Source: Pasteurella oralis
GTDB lineage: Bacteria > Pseudomonadota > Gammaproteobacteria > Enterobacterales > Pasteurellaceae
Direction of reading: 5' to 3'
Assembly: GCF_002850605.1 (NCBI RefSeq)
Contig: NZ_NXGB01000001.1
Location: 62,001 to 126,000 of the forward strand
DNA: 64,000 bases
The translations under genes and the position numbers were made by a program. The notes beneath the pieces are model-generated. The model was not told where the DNA came from, searched no databases, and worked only from the letters and a program-made list of their open reading frames with translations. Within the stretch, counting starts at the first letter, position 1; each line of letters begins with the position of its first letter. This document shows positions 9,062 through 18,374 of this stretch, piece after piece.

Positions 9062-10099
9062 ATGCGAGTATTAGGCATTGAAACCTCTTGTGATGAAACA
9101 GGAGTTGCGATTTATGATGAAGAAAAAGGGTTAGTAGCTAATCAACTGTATACCCAAATTGCATTGCATGCAGATTATGGTGGGGTAGTACCAGAACTTG
9201 CCTCACGTGATCATATTCGTAAAACAGCGCCTCTAATTCAAGCCGCGTTAGCTGAAGCAAACTTAAGTGCAGAAGATATTGATGGTATTGCTTATACAGC
9301 AGGTCCTGGCTTAGTTGGTGCATTATTAGTAGGATCCACCATTGCGAGATCCTTAGCTTATGCATGGAATGTACCTGCGATTGGTGTTCATCATATGGAG
9401 GGGCATTTATTGGCGCCAATGTTAGAAGAAAATGTACCGCAATTTCCTTTTATTGCATTATTAGTTTCTGGTGGGCATACCCAGTTAGTCAGAGTAGATG
9501 CAGTAGGACAGTATCAATTATTAGGTGAGTCTATTGATGATGCGGCAGGAGAAGCTTTTGATAAAACAGCAAAATTGTTAGGACTAGATTATCCTGGTGG
9601 TGCAGCCCTTTCACGTTTAGCACAAAAGGGAAATCCTGAGCATTTTATTTTTCCGCGTCCTATGACAGATCGTCCAGGCTTAGATTTTAGTTTTTCAGGA
9701 CTGAAAACCTTTGCTGCAAATACCATTGCACAAGCAATTAAACAAGAAGGTGAACTCACAGAACAAACTAAAGCAGATATTGCTTATGCTTTTCAGCAAG
9801 CGGTAGTGGAAACATTGGTGATTAAATGTCGTCGTGCATTAAAAGAAACAGGATTCACACGTTTAGTGATCGCGGGTGGCGTGAGTGCGAATAAACAATT
9901 GCGCCAACATTTGGCAGAATTAATGCAACAGCTCAACGGCGAAGTCTTTTACCCACAGCCTCAATTTTGTACTGATAATGGTGCGATGATTGCTTATACT
10001 GGCTTATTACGCTTGAAACAAGGTGAGAAACAAGATCTTGCGATTGAAGTCAAACCTCGTTGGGCAATGACAACATTATCTCCAATTACAGCAAGCTAA
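9062..10099 (+). CDS. tsaD: tRNA N6-adenosine threonylcarbamoyltransferase TsaD
   Basis: Transfers threonylcarbamoyl to A37 of tRNAs that read ANN codons, together with TsaB and TsaE. The 345-residue product has the ASKHA fold motifs: [19 protein letters not shown] at the N terminus, metal-binding histidines in [22 protein letters not shown], and [13 protein letters not shown] near the C terminus. The ATG follows AAAGGAA. It heads a likely operon with the small membrane protein and tdk downstream. Confidence 0.97.
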   Translation: MRVLGIETSCDETGVAIYDEEKGLVANQLYTQIALHADYGGVVPELASRDHIRKTAPLIQAALAEANLSAEDIDGIAYTAGPGLVGALLVGSTIARSLAYAWNVPAIGVHHMEGHLLAPMLEENVPQFPFIALLVSGGHTQLVRVDAVGQYQLLGESIDDAAGEAFDKTAKLLGLDYPGGAALSRLAQKGNPEHFIFPRPMTDRPGLDFSFSGLKTFAANTIAQAIKQEGELTEQTKADIAYAFQQAVVETLVIKCRRALKETGFTRLVIAGGVSANKQLRQHLAELMQQLNGEVFYPQPQFCTDNGAMIAYTGLLRLKQGEKQDLAIEVKPRWAMTTLSPITAS

Positions 10100-10114
10100 C
10101 TCAGAGGGATCGAT

Positions 10115-10348
10115 ATGGATCAAAATAAATTAAAAGCAATACGTGCAGCAGGTGTGGGCTGTGTATTGATGTTGGGGTTAATTGCCATTGTTGTTTTTAC
10201 AATGCCAACAGAACAGCTTATGGATTATTTGACTATTGCTGGGCGTTTAGTCGGTGGTGGTACCACTTTTGGTATTCTGATGTTAGCTGCATTACCGCCT
10301 TTAACGGGCACAATTTTTTATTATCTTTGGAAATGGGCACTAAAATAA
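10115..10348 (+). CDS. Small two-helix membrane protein, unknown function
   Basis: A 77-residue protein with two predicted transmembrane helices (about residues 14-31 and 52-72) joined by a short, glycine-containing loop. I do not recognise the family. The start ATG has the ribosome site GAGGGA, and the gene sits 15 bases after tsaD and 13 before tdk. It is therefore very likely translated as part of a tsaD-orf-tdk transcript. Nothing in the sequence indicates a function. Confidence 0.75.
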   Translation: MDQNKLKAIRAAGVGCVLMLGLIAIVVFTMPTEQLMDYLTIAGRLVGGGTTFGILMLAALPPLTGTIFYYLWKWALK

Positions 10349-10361
10349 CAATAGGAATCAT

Positions 10362-10937
10362 ATGGCAAAGCTCTATTTTTATTATTCGACAATGAATGCG
10401 GGAAAATCGACCACTTTATTGCAATCTTCATATAATTATCAAGAACGTAATATGAATACGCTTGTTTACACTGCGGCAATTGATGATCGTTTTGGGGTAG
10501 GCAAAGTGACCTCACGTATTGGCATTAGTCAGGATGCGCAGCTTTTTCATAAAGAAAGCAATTTGCTTGCTGAAATAGAACAACATTTAACACGTGAAAA
10601 GCTTAATTGTATTTTAGTAGATGAAGCCCAATTTTTAACTAAGGCACAGGTTCACCAGCTCAGTGAAGTGGTGGATAAATTTAATATTCCTGTATTGTGC
10701 TATGGTTTGCGTACCGATTTTCAAGCAGAGTTATTTGAGGGAAGTCAGTACTTACTTGCATGGGCAGATCAATTAGAAGAGCTTAAAACCATTTGTTATT
10801 GCGGACGTAAAGCTAATTTCGTGTTGCGTTTAAATGCGCAGGGAGAAGTTGTGCGTGATGGTGCGCAAATTCAAATTGGTGGTAATGACAGCTATTTATC
10901 CGTTTGTCGTCAGCATTATAAAGAGAAGATTGCTTAG
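10362..10937 (+). CDS. tdk: Thymidine kinase (type II)
   Basis: Salvages thymidine to dTMP. The 191 residues show the P-loop [11 protein letters not shown] near residue 10, the DEAQFL motif, the lid and substrate motif CYGLRTDF, and a structural zinc site with CYCGRKA and C-R-Q-H near the C terminus. These are typical of the small, tetrameric type II kinases. AGGAAT precedes the ATG. Confidence 0.97.
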   Translation: MAKLYFYYSTMNAGKSTTLLQSSYNYQERNMNTLVYTAAIDDRFGVGKVTSRIGISQDAQLFHKESNLLAEIEQHLTREKLNCILVDEAQFLTKAQVHQLSEVVDKFNIPVLCYGLRTDFQAELFEGSQYLLAWADQLEELKTICYCGRKANFVLRLNAQGEVVRDGAQIQIGGNDSYLSVCRQHYKEKIA

Positions 10938-10980
10938 CTTGATATGCTAAAGTGCGGTCGATTTTTACTAAATTTCATTA

Positions 10981-11015
10981 AAAAGGCGATATTTGATTGA
11001 TTTATATCGCCTTTT
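10981..11015. terminator. Bidirectional terminator between tdk and gor
   Basis: AAAAGGCGATAT (10981-10992) and ATATCGCCTTTT (11004-11015) form a perfect 12-bp stem with A/T flanks, positioned between the convergent ends of tdk and gor. Confidence 0.85.
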
Positions 11016-11035
11016 AATTTGAGTAGTTTTTTGTG

Positions 11036-12391
11036 TTAACGCATGGTCACAAATTCTTCCGAACCCGTTGGATGAATTGCAACGGTATTATCAAAGTCTG
11101 TTTTAGTTGCCCCCATTTTAATGGCGACAGCAAAACCCTGAATCATTTCATCTACGCCAAAGCCAATTCCGTGTAAACCAACGATTTTTTCTTCTTTACC
11201 TACACAAACTAGCTTCATACGGCAAGGTTGACGATGCTGTGTAACAGCACTATACATTGGCGTGAAAGCTGATTTATAAATTTTTACATTTTCTGCACCG
11301 TATTGTTCAATTGCTTGTGGCTCTGTTAGTCCCACTGTACCAATTGGCGGGTGGCTAAATACGACGGTTGGTACCAAATTATAGTCTAAATGTTCATTTG
11401 GCTTATTATTGAATAAGCGCTCAGATAAACGGCGACCCGCAGCAACGGCGACAGGAGTTAATTCAATACCTCCTTCAATAATGTCACCGACAGCATATAT
11501 ACCTTTTATATTCGTATTTTGATATTTATCTACTTTAATAAATCCACGTTCGTTAGTTTTTACCCCTGTCACAGCTAAGTTAATTACATCTGTTGCAGGG
11601 TGGCGACCAATTGCCCAAATTAAGCAATCGACTTCTTGTGTCCGTCCATCTTCAAGTTGTAAGTTTAATGAACCGTCTGCATTTTTTATGATTTGTTTTG
11701 GAATAGCATGGGTATGCAGATGGATACCATCTTGTGCCATGACTTCTAATAATGTGTCTACGATGAGTGGATCAAAATGACGTAATGGTGCATGCTGACG
11801 GACAAATAAATGGGTTTCAACTCCAAAACTATTCATTACGCCAGCAAGTTCAACGGCGATATAACCTGCACCAACAACAGCAACACGTTTTGGTAATTGT
11901 GTTAATGCAAATACACCATCAGAATCGATTCCATATTCTACACCCACAATGTTTGGACGGCTTGGGCGACCACCAGTGGCGATTAAAATATGATCCGCTG
12001 TAATGTGTTCGCCATTCACTTCTACTGTATTAGCATTAACAAACTTAGCAAATCCTTGAATAACATCAACATTATTTTTGGCTAAAACATTATTGTAAGA
12101 AGTATGAATACGACTAATATAAGCTTGTCGGTTTTCAACTAATTTGGCAAAGTCAAATTTATTCACATTCAGATCGAAACCATAATCTGGCGCATAAAGA
12201 TGGATTGCTTCAGCTACTTGTGCGCCATACCACATGACTTTCTTTGGCACACAGCCCACATTGACGCAAGTACCACCCAAATGTTTAGCTTCGATGATGG
12301 CACATTTTTTGCCGTAGCTTGCTGCACGATTGATTGAGGCAATACCACCGCTACCGCCACCGATAGCAATATAATCATAATGTTTTGTCAT
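11036..12391 (-). CDS. gor: Glutathione-disulfide reductase
   Basis: FAD-dependent, NADPH-using reductase that regenerates glutathione. The 451 residues begin [18 protein letters not shown] (FAD motif). They contain the redox-active disulfide in [13 protein letters not shown], the NAD(P)H site [15 protein letters not shown], and the C-terminal HPTGSEE with the catalytic histidine-glutamate pair. The start is placed at 12391, which has AAAGGA upstream, rather than at a codon eight residues earlier. The rlmJ-gor neighbourhood matches E. coli. Confidence 0.96.
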   Translation of the reverse strand: MTKHYDYIAIGGGSGGIASINRAASYGKKCAIIEAKHLGGTCVNVGCVPKKVMWYGAQVAEAIHLYAPDYGFDLNVNKFDFAKLVENRQAYISRIHTSYNNVLAKNNVDVIQGFAKFVNANTVEVNGEHITADHILIATGGRPSRPNIVGVEYGIDSDGVFALTQLPKRVAVVGAGYIAVELAGVMNSFGVETHLFVRQHAPLRHFDPLIVDTLLEVMAQDGIHLHTHAIPKQIIKNADGSLNLQLEDGRTQEVDCLIWAIGRHPATDVINLAVTGVKTNERGFIKVDKYQNTNIKGIYAVGDIIEGGIELTPVAVAAGRRLSERLFNNKPNEHLDYNLVPTVVFSHPPIGTVGLTEPQAIEQYGAENVKIYKSAFTPMYSAVTQHRQPCRMKLVCVGKEEKIVGLHGIGFGVDEMIQGFAVAIKMGATKTDFDNTVAIHPTGSEEFVTMR

Positions 12392-12501
12392 TGTTGCATT
12401 CCTTTCTAAATTCACATAATTACAATAAATCTGTCATCATTTTGCCGAATAAACAAACATAAAGCAAAATGACATTGTAAATCAGTTTAATTGGTAATAG
12501 C

Positions 12502-13347
12502 TTATTCTGGCACTACCCATCTAACTGACCAACTACCAGTTCCTTCTGGGACTAGCGTTTGAGTTAAATAAGGCAGAATTTTTTTCATTTGTTGTTCAAG
12601 TGCCCAAGGTGGATTAATCACAATCATACCACTGGCTGTCATTCCGCGTTGTTCGCTATCTGGACGAACAGCTAATTCAATTTGTAAGATTTTACGAATC
12701 CCAGTATTTTCGAAGTTGCGTAGCATACGTTTAATTTGTTGACGTAACACAACAGGGTACCAAATTGCATAAGTGCCCGTCGCAAAGCGTTTATGACCTT
12801 CCTCGACAGCCTGCACCACTAAATCATAATCTTCTTTTAATTCATAAGGTGGATCAATTAAGACTAAACCACGTCTTTCTTTTGGGGGTAAAGTAGCTTT
12901 TAATTGTTGAAAACCATTTTCTCTTTTGCTTATCACATTTTGAAAATCTTTAAAATTGTTACGCAGCAGTGGAAAATCGCTAGGGTGTAATTCAGTGAAT
13001 AAGGCACGATCTTGTGCGCGTAGCATCGTTGCAGCAATCAATGGTGAACCCGCGTAATAACGTAATTCTTTACCGCCATAATTGAATTTTTTAATTACTT
13101 TAACATAGCGTGCAATTTCTTCGGGTAGATCATCACGTTGCCAAAGCCGTCCAATACCTTCGGCAAATTCTGCTGTTTTTTCTGCTTCTTCACTAAATAA
13201 GCGATAACGTCCTACGCCAGCATGTGTATCTAAATAATAGAAGCCCTTTTCTTTTAATTGGAGATTTTCAATAATTAGCATTAATACAATGTGTTTTAAT
13301 ACATCGGCGTGATTACCTGCATGAAAACTGTGACGATAACTGAGCAT
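12502..13347 (-). CDS. rlmJ: 23S rRNA (adenine2030-N6)-methyltransferase RlmJ
   Basis: The 281-residue product (E. coli RlmJ 280) begins MLSYRHSFHAGNHADVLKH, a hallmark of the family, and carries the catalytic LIDPPYE motif near residue 165. It methylates A2030 of 23S rRNA. It lies between mrcA and gor on the same strand. Confidence 0.96.
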   Translation of the reverse strand: MLSYRHSFHAGNHADVLKHIVLMLIIENLQLKEKGFYYLDTHAGVGRYRLFSEEAEKTAEFAEGIGRLWQRDDLPEEIARYVKVIKKFNYGGKELRYYAGSPLIAATMLRAQDRALFTELHPSDFPLLRNNFKDFQNVISKRENGFQQLKATLPPKERRGLVLIDPPYELKEDYDLVVQAVEEGHKRFATGTYAIWYPVVLRQQIKRMLRNFENTGIRKILQIELAVRPDSEQRGMTASGMIVINPPWALEQQMKKILPYLTQTLVPEGTGSWSVRWVVPE

Positions 13348-13383
13348 AAATATTGCCTTAAAAATAGAAATTACAAAAAAGAG

Positions 13384-13411
13384 ACCGCACTTTTATTGTC
13401 AAAAGTGCGGT
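13384..13411 (-). terminator. mrcA terminator built from inverted uptake sequences
   Basis: ACCGCACTTTT (13384-13394) and AAAAGTGCGGT (13401-13411) are perfect complements with a 6-base loop. On the minus strand the stem is followed by TCTCTTTTTTG, just past the mrcA stop. Confidence 0.85.
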
Positions 13412-13416
13412 AGATT

Positions 13417-15984
13417 TTAGAAGAGTTCTTCTCGGTCGCCTACTGATGAATTACTATCAGGGTTAGTAAAATCAGAAGGTATGTAGTAGCCTTGTTCTTC
13501 AACGTAAGTACGTTTAGGTTCGGTACCATTGATGAAATATTCAATCCGTCCGCCACTGCCTGTTAATAAACCAGAGCCTGTGTCAATGCGTTTTTCTACA
13601 ATATTTGGTGGCGGTGTTAATTTACGTTCAGGGATATCGGCTAAACTGGCTTGCATGTAAGCTTGCCAAGCTGGCATAGCCGTTTTAGCACCTGCTTCGC
13701 CACGACCTAAGTTGCGTTTATTATCATCAAACCCAACGTAAACCGCTGTAGTCAAATGTGCGCCAAATCCCGCATACCAAGCGACTTTAGAATTATTGGT
13801 TGTACCCGTTTTGCCGCCAATATCTTGGCGTTTGAATGCTTTGGATAAGCGCCAGCTTGTTCCAACCCAGCTTTTACCTGCTTCACCATAAATTGCTGAT
13901 GTTAAAGCACTACGCACTAAAAAGGCTAATTCACCACTGATTACGCGTGGAGCATACTGTGTTTCTGAATTATCTGTTTTAGCCGCTGCCATGAAATGTA
14001 AATTACTTTCATCAATTGTGTTAGTGCTAATAGGTTGTAGATCTGGAATATCTGGTATGATATCACCAAGTTCATCACCTCCTTCATCAGACACATCGAT
14101 ATTGAGATTTTCAGTCAGGCTTAAATCATAATTTTTGAATGCATCTAATTTTTCTGTTTCGCCATATAACACAGGAATATCATGACAAGTAATACAAGCA
14201 ATTTTGGGATTAGCGAGGAAAATCTCCTTACCTGTGTTATCTAAAATACGGTTGATAATAAAAGGTTCAATTAAAAAGCCACCATTATCAAATACAGCAT
14301 AACCTCGAGCCATCTCTAGTGGCGTGAATGAAGCCGCACCTAATGCTAATGCCTCACTAGCAAAGAATTGTTCTTTTTTGAAACCAAAGCGTTGTAAAAA
14401 TTCAGCAGTAAATTCCACACCGACCATTTGCATTGCACGAATAGCAATCATATTTTTTGATAAACCTAGACCTACACGCAAGCGCATTGGACCGTCAAAA
14501 CGATTTGGAGAATTTTTAGGTGCCCAAGGCTTTTGACCCGCTTTTTTCAATACTAAAGGCGAATCCTGTAATACACTGGATAAGGTGAGTCCTTTTTCTA
14601 ATGCGGCAGCATAAATGAAAGGCTTAATTGAGGAGCCGACTTGTACTAAAGACTGCGTTGCACGATTAAATTTACTTTGTTCAAAGCTAAAACCACCGAC
14701 TAAGGCTTCAATAGCACCATTATCACTATTTAATGATACTAAAGCGGAATTTACTTCTGGCACTTGCCCTAAAATCCATTCGCCATTATCACGTTGGCGA
14801 ACCCAAATTTGATCGCCTACTTTGGGTGTTTTTTTACCTGCCCAGCGCATTGCATTATTTGATAAAATCATTTTTTCACCAGAGGATAGTAGTAATTCCG
14901 CGCCTGTTTTATTTGTAGCTAATACTGCTGCAGGTAAGAGCGGTTCAGAATTTGGCAGTTTCTTTAAGAATCCAATAATGCGATCTTGTTCCCAAGGCGT
15001 TTCCTCTTTTTGCCAGAGTGGTGCTCCCCCACGATAGCCATGGCGCATGTCATAATCAATTAAATTATGACGTAGAGCTTTTTGTGCTTCTGCTTGATCT
15101 TTTGACAGCACAGTTGTGTAAACCTTAAAGCCACTAGTATAGGCTTTTTCTTCACCAAAGCGTCTTACCATTTCTTGGCGTGCCATTTCAGTGACGTAAT
15201 CTGCACGGAAATCAATTTGTGCGCCATGATAACTCGCAACAATAGGTTCTTTAATTGCTACATCATATTCTTCTTGCGTGATGTATTTTGTGGTCAGCAT
15301 ACGCCCTAACACAATATTACGTCGTTCGGTCGCCCGTTTTAATGAATAGATTGGATTCATTGTAGAAGGTGCTTTTGGTAAACCTGCAATAACTGCCATT
15401 TCAGACAGGGTTAATTGATCTAACTCTTTACCAAAATAGGTTTTTGCCGCAGCAGCAACACCATAAGAGCGATAGCCTAGATAAATTTTATTTAAATACA
15501 GCTCTAAAATTTCATTTTTAGTGAGCGTATTTTCAATATCAATTGCTAAAACCGCTTCTTTTGCTTTACGTTCAATAGATTTTTCTGGAGTTAAGAAGAA
15601 ATTACGCGCTAGCTGCTGTGTAATCGTACTTGCTCCTTGAGAGGCTCCGCCTTTGGTAACCGCTACTATAATGGCACGAGCAATCCCAATAGGATCTAAA
15701 CCATGATGATCATAGAAACGGTTATCTTCTGTTGCGAGGACTGCATTGATAAGAGGCTGTGGAATTTGTGCTAATGGCACAGGGATACGGCGTTGTTCAC
15801 CGACTTCACCAATAAGTTTCCCATCCGCAGTATAAATTTGCATAGGTTGTTGTAATTCAACCGTTTTTAGGCTTTCTACATCAGGTAAATCTGCTTTCAA
15901 ATAGACATATACCGCACCTACCGCGACACAACCCAATACAATTAACGTTAATAGGGTACTTAATATTAATTTTGCGATCCGCAT
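13417..15984 (-). CDS. mrcA: Penicillin-binding protein 1A
   Basis: Bifunctional peptidoglycan synthase anchored in the inner membrane. The 855 residues contain an N-terminal transmembrane anchor (about 7-29) and a glycosyltransferase domain with ATEDNRFYDHHG and GASTITQQLARNFF. The transpeptidase domain has the active-site serine motif SSIKPFIY, the second motif SKN and the KTGT box. The start overlaps a predicted competence regulatory site for comA, which lies divergently 135 bases away. This matches mrcA next to the hof/com pilus genes in gamma-proteobacteria. Confidence 0.98.
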   Translation of the reverse strand: MRIAKLILSTLLTLIVLGCVAVGAVYVYLKADLPDVESLKTVELQQPMQIYTADGKLIGEVGEQRRIPVPLAQIPQPLINAVLATEDNRFYDHHGLDPIGIARAIIVAVTKGGASQGASTITQQLARNFFLTPEKSIERKAKEAVLAIDIENTLTKNEILELYLNKIYLGYRSYGVAAAAKTYFGKELDQLTLSEMAVIAGLPKAPSTMNPIYSLKRATERRNIVLGRMLTTKYITQEEYDVAIKEPIVASYHGAQIDFRADYVTEMARQEMVRRFGEEKAYTSGFKVYTTVLSKDQAEAQKALRHNLIDYDMRHGYRGGAPLWQKEETPWEQDRIIGFLKKLPNSEPLLPAAVLATNKTGAELLLSSGEKMILSNNAMRWAGKKTPKVGDQIWVRQRDNGEWILGQVPEVNSALVSLNSDNGAIEALVGGFSFEQSKFNRATQSLVQVGSSIKPFIYAAALEKGLTLSSVLQDSPLVLKKAGQKPWAPKNSPNRFDGPMRLRVGLGLSKNMIAIRAMQMVGVEFTAEFLQRFGFKKEQFFASEALALGAASFTPLEMARGYAVFDNGGFLIEPFIINRILDNTGKEIFLANPKIACITCHDIPVLYGETEKLDAFKNYDLSLTENLNIDVSDEGGDELGDIIPDIPDLQPISTNTIDESNLHFMAAAKTDNSETQYAPRVISGELAFLVRSALTSAIYGEAGKSWVGTSWRLSKAFKRQDIGGKTGTTNNSKVAWYAGFGAHLTTAVYVGFDDNKRNLGRGEAGAKTAMPAWQAYMQASLADIPERKLTPPPNIVEKRIDTGSGLLTGSGGRIEYFINGTEPKRTYVEEQGYYIPSDFTNPDSNSSVGDREELF

Positions 15985-15992
15985 CGAAAAAT
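15971..15992 (+). promoter_or_regulatory. Predicted CRP-S (Sxy-dependent competence) site for comABCDE
   Basis: A 22-base site with half-sites TTTTGCGATC and CGCATCGAAAAA resembles the competence regulatory element consensus of H. influenzae, with GCGA core half-sites rather than the canonical CRP TGTGA. It overlaps the mrcA start codon and lies 128 bases upstream of comA. A TATAAA at 16044-16049 is a possible comA -10 element. Placement fits a CRP plus Sxy-activated promoter; activity is inferred. Confidence 0.7.
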
Positions 15993-16119
15993 TCTCTCTT
16001 GGTTAATGCTCGTTTATTAAAAAACTCAAAAAATTATTCACAGTATAAAGATAACAAGACTAAATCCAAAGCTAAAAGTTCAGCAAAAATGTAAATAATC
16101 AGTAAAGAAGAGGTATGAA

Positions 16120-16890
16120 ATGTGGGGATTTTCGACAACTTTAACTCAAGTGGGTGTGTGGCAACGTGGACACAATGTTGAATTTGTCTGGTTAGATATA
16201 CAACATAAGCCGCATAGATTTTGTACAAAGGTAGCAATGTTAGCAGAGGCTAAGAATAAGATTCTTGCTTGTTTGGAAAGCAAGCAAAAAACGCGTTTAT
16301 CTTTTGTTGCCGCGATTTCGCCTCATCAAATTTGGACAAAAAGTATATTATTACCACAACAATTGAATGATCAAGAATGTGAACAGCAATGTCACTTTCT
16401 ATTAGAACAAGAATTATCAATTCCTATATCTACACTTTGGTTTGATTATTGTGCAGGCATAGTACAACAAGGCTTCCAACTCAGTCTTTTTGCCATTCAA
16501 AAGTCGATTGTGCAACAATATTTAGCCGAGTTATCGGCACTAAATATTGACGTGTTAGACAATTTAGCACATACGATTTTACGCGCTTTCCAATTTCTCA
16601 TGCCTCAAGTGAAGTGCGCAGCGACATTGTTTTTATATCAAGACGAACAAGGCTGTATTGCTATTGAGGAACAAAAATATCAACATCTTGTCTTGCAACA
16701 AGCCCATTCAGATTTGATCACACTTTATACCCAATTTTGTCAACGTTATGAGCATCGACCCAAGCAAGTGATAGTTTACTGTCATTCACAAACTGCTGTG
16801 CCGCCAGATTGGATCGAGTTGCATACCGATTTACCTGTAATTGCGCTAGGCAATGCATTGTGGGGTACACAATTGTCCAGTGTTGTTTGA
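16120..16890 (+). CDS. comA: Competence protein ComA (PilM-like)
   Basis: A 256-residue member of the ComA/HofM/PilM family, a cytoplasmic actin-like protein that links the pilus ATPase to the inner-membrane assembly complex. It begins WGFSTTLTQVGVWQRG after the initiator. The assignment rests on sequence feel plus position: it is first of five genes in the order PilM-N-O-P-Q, directly after a divergent mrcA. It is needed in Haemophilus for DNA uptake through the type IV pilus machinery. Confidence 0.88.
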   Translation: MWGFSTTLTQVGVWQRGHNVEFVWLDIQHKPHRFCTKVAMLAEAKNKILACLESKQKTRLSFVAAISPHQIWTKSILLPQQLNDQECEQQCHFLLEQELSIPISTLWFDYCAGIVQQGFQLSLFAIQKSIVQQYLAELSALNIDVLDNLAHTILRAFQFLMPQVKCAATLFLYQDEQGCIAIEEQKYQHLVLQQAHSDLITLYTQFCQRYEHRPKQVIVYCHSQTAVPPDWIELHTDLPVIALGNALWGTQLSSVV

Positions 16891-16919
16891 AGCAATAAAT
16901 AATTTTGACGGGATAAAAA

Positions 16920-17435
16920 GTGAAATACCATTTGAATCTATTACCTTGGCGGCAGAAGCAATATCAGCAACGTTTAATAATATTTGCGATACAATTTTTC
17001 GTTGTATTCACTTGCTTCATTGCAGGCAATTTTGCCTTGTTATTATTATCTGAATCATTGACACAACAGCAAATATCAGAGCGAGCTAATTTACAGAAAA
17101 TTACTGCAACTTTGCAACAAGTGAACTATCAATTGTCACAATTACGGCAACGTCATGCAGTACAAGAAAAAACATTTTTACTCTCTACAGAAAAGCTCCG
17201 TATGCTTTTAGAGTGCATAGCAAAATTACCATTAGAACAAGGGGAGCTAGTTGAATTAAATTGGCAGACTACGTTACTCATTTTGACAGGGGATGTCGTG
17301 AGTCAGGCAGAATTTGAGCGTTTAAATCAGTTTCTTTCATCTCATTCCTTGTTTAAGCAAGTGAAGCTGACTCATTTTCAACCCGAGTCACAACAAATTT
17401 CTTTTCAGTTTGAGCTGCAATTAGCAGAGGAGTAA
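16920..17435 (+). CDS. comB: Competence protein ComB (PilN-like)
   Basis: A 171-residue bitopic inner-membrane protein. A short cytoplasmic N terminus (KYHLNLLPWRQ, the conserved NLLPWR peptide that binds PilM) is followed by a transmembrane segment near residues 22-44 and a periplasmic coiled-coil domain. It uses a GTG start at 16920 with GGGA upstream. NLLPWR at the N terminus is diagnostic of PilN. Confidence 0.88.
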   Translation: MKYHLNLLPWRQKQYQQRLIIFAIQFFVVFTCFIAGNFALLLLSESLTQQQISERANLQKITATLQQVNYQLSQLRQRHAVQEKTFLLSTEKLRMLLECIAKLPLEQGELVELNWQTTLLILTGDVVSQAEFERLNQFLSSHSLFKQVKLTHFQPESQQISFQFELQLAEE

Positions 17436-17442
17436 ATCATAT

Positions 17443-17970
17443 ATGTTGAACTATTTAACTAATCCAGATACTTTATTTGGCAAGCTATTGAGTTTATCTT
17501 TTATTCGACGAACAATTTTACTTGCTCTCTTGGTTATTGTTGGATGGGCATATACGATATTTCAAATTAGCCAGCAATATCAACAGATTAGGCAAATTGG
17601 AGTTGAGTTAACTGAGCAAACACAACATTTACAGCATAAACAGCAGATTTTAGCCAGTTTAAAACAACATATGGCACAGTCTGCTTTAACTCCAATATTG
17701 ACAAATAAAGTTGTGAAAATAAATCAATATATTCAGCAATATTCTGACAAAATCATATTGCATTCTACTGAATGGGCATTTCATTCTTTTCCACAGCTTA
17801 ATTTGCAATTTCAAAGCTATTTTGCCGATTTTCAACAATTTTTAACCGCACTTTTGCTTCAGTATCCACAATTAAGACTTAATAAATTGCAATTAGTGAA
17901 AAGTGAACATGTAGAGGGAGGATCAATACAAGCGGATATTTTGTTGCAATTACAGCCAATAGAGGAGTGA
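17443..17970 (+). CDS. comC: Competence protein ComC (PilO-like)
   Basis: A 175-residue protein with one N-terminal transmembrane segment (about residues 22-42) and a glutamine-rich periplasmic coiled coil, as expected for PilO, the partner of PilN. It starts 7 bases after comB with GAGGAG as ribosome site. Its reading frame carries one uptake sequence near 17848. The sequence is poorly conserved, so gene order supports the call as much as sequence does. Confidence 0.85.
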   Translation: MLNYLTNPDTLFGKLLSLSFIRRTILLALLVIVGWAYTIFQISQQYQQIRQIGVELTEQTQHLQHKQQILASLKQHMAQSALTPILTNKVVKINQYIQQYSDKIILHSTEWAFHSFPQLNLQFQSYFADFQQFLTALLLQYPQLRLNKLQLVKSEHVEGGSIQADILLQLQPIEE

Positions 17971-17975
17971 AAATA

Positions 17976-18365
17976 ATGCAAAAATTGACCGCGCTTGTTG
18001 TGTTTAGCTTTGCACTTAGTGTACAAGCAGATCCCTTTGATCGAACTCAACGACAAGAGCAGAGACATGTTGTTTTGAAAACTGAAAAATCAATGTTGCT
18101 TACTTCTTGTAATATTGCACAGTCAGCATTGTTCCCAACGGATAGTCTAGATGAATTGAAGTTAATTGGGGTGTTACAGCAGCAAACAGAATGGCAAGCG
18201 CTTTTTGTCAATGCAGGGAAACAGCTTCAGAGTGCTTCTCTTAATCAACTATTAACGCCAGAAGGCTTTCTGATTCAGCAAATTAGCAAACAAGGTGTCA
18301 CTCTTACTTATTGGAAAAATAAACAAAGTTGTACTGACAGCGCCACATTATTCATTAAGCTTTAG
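17976..18365 (+). CDS. comD: Competence protein ComD (PilP-like)
   Basis: A 129-residue exported protein: QKLTALVVFSFALSVQA is a typical signal peptide, followed by a small periplasmic domain with two cysteines. The start is set at ATG 17976 because a GTG at 17967 overlaps the Shine-Dalgarno GAGGAG (17962-17967). By position it is the PilP equivalent that connects PilN/PilO to the secretin, although no lipobox is visible. Confidence 0.83.
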   Translation: MQKLTALVVFSFALSVQADPFDRTQRQEQRHVVLKTEKSMLLTSCNIAQSALFPTDSLDELKLIGVLQQQTEWQALFVNAGKQLQSASLNQLLTPEGFLIQQISKQGVTLTYWKNKQSCTDSATLFIKL

Positions 18366-18374
18366 GAAGATAAT

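Noticed and set aside
16034-16237. 67-codon minus-strand frame over the mrcA-comA gap
   Set aside because: It overlaps the comA start region antisense and has no family features.
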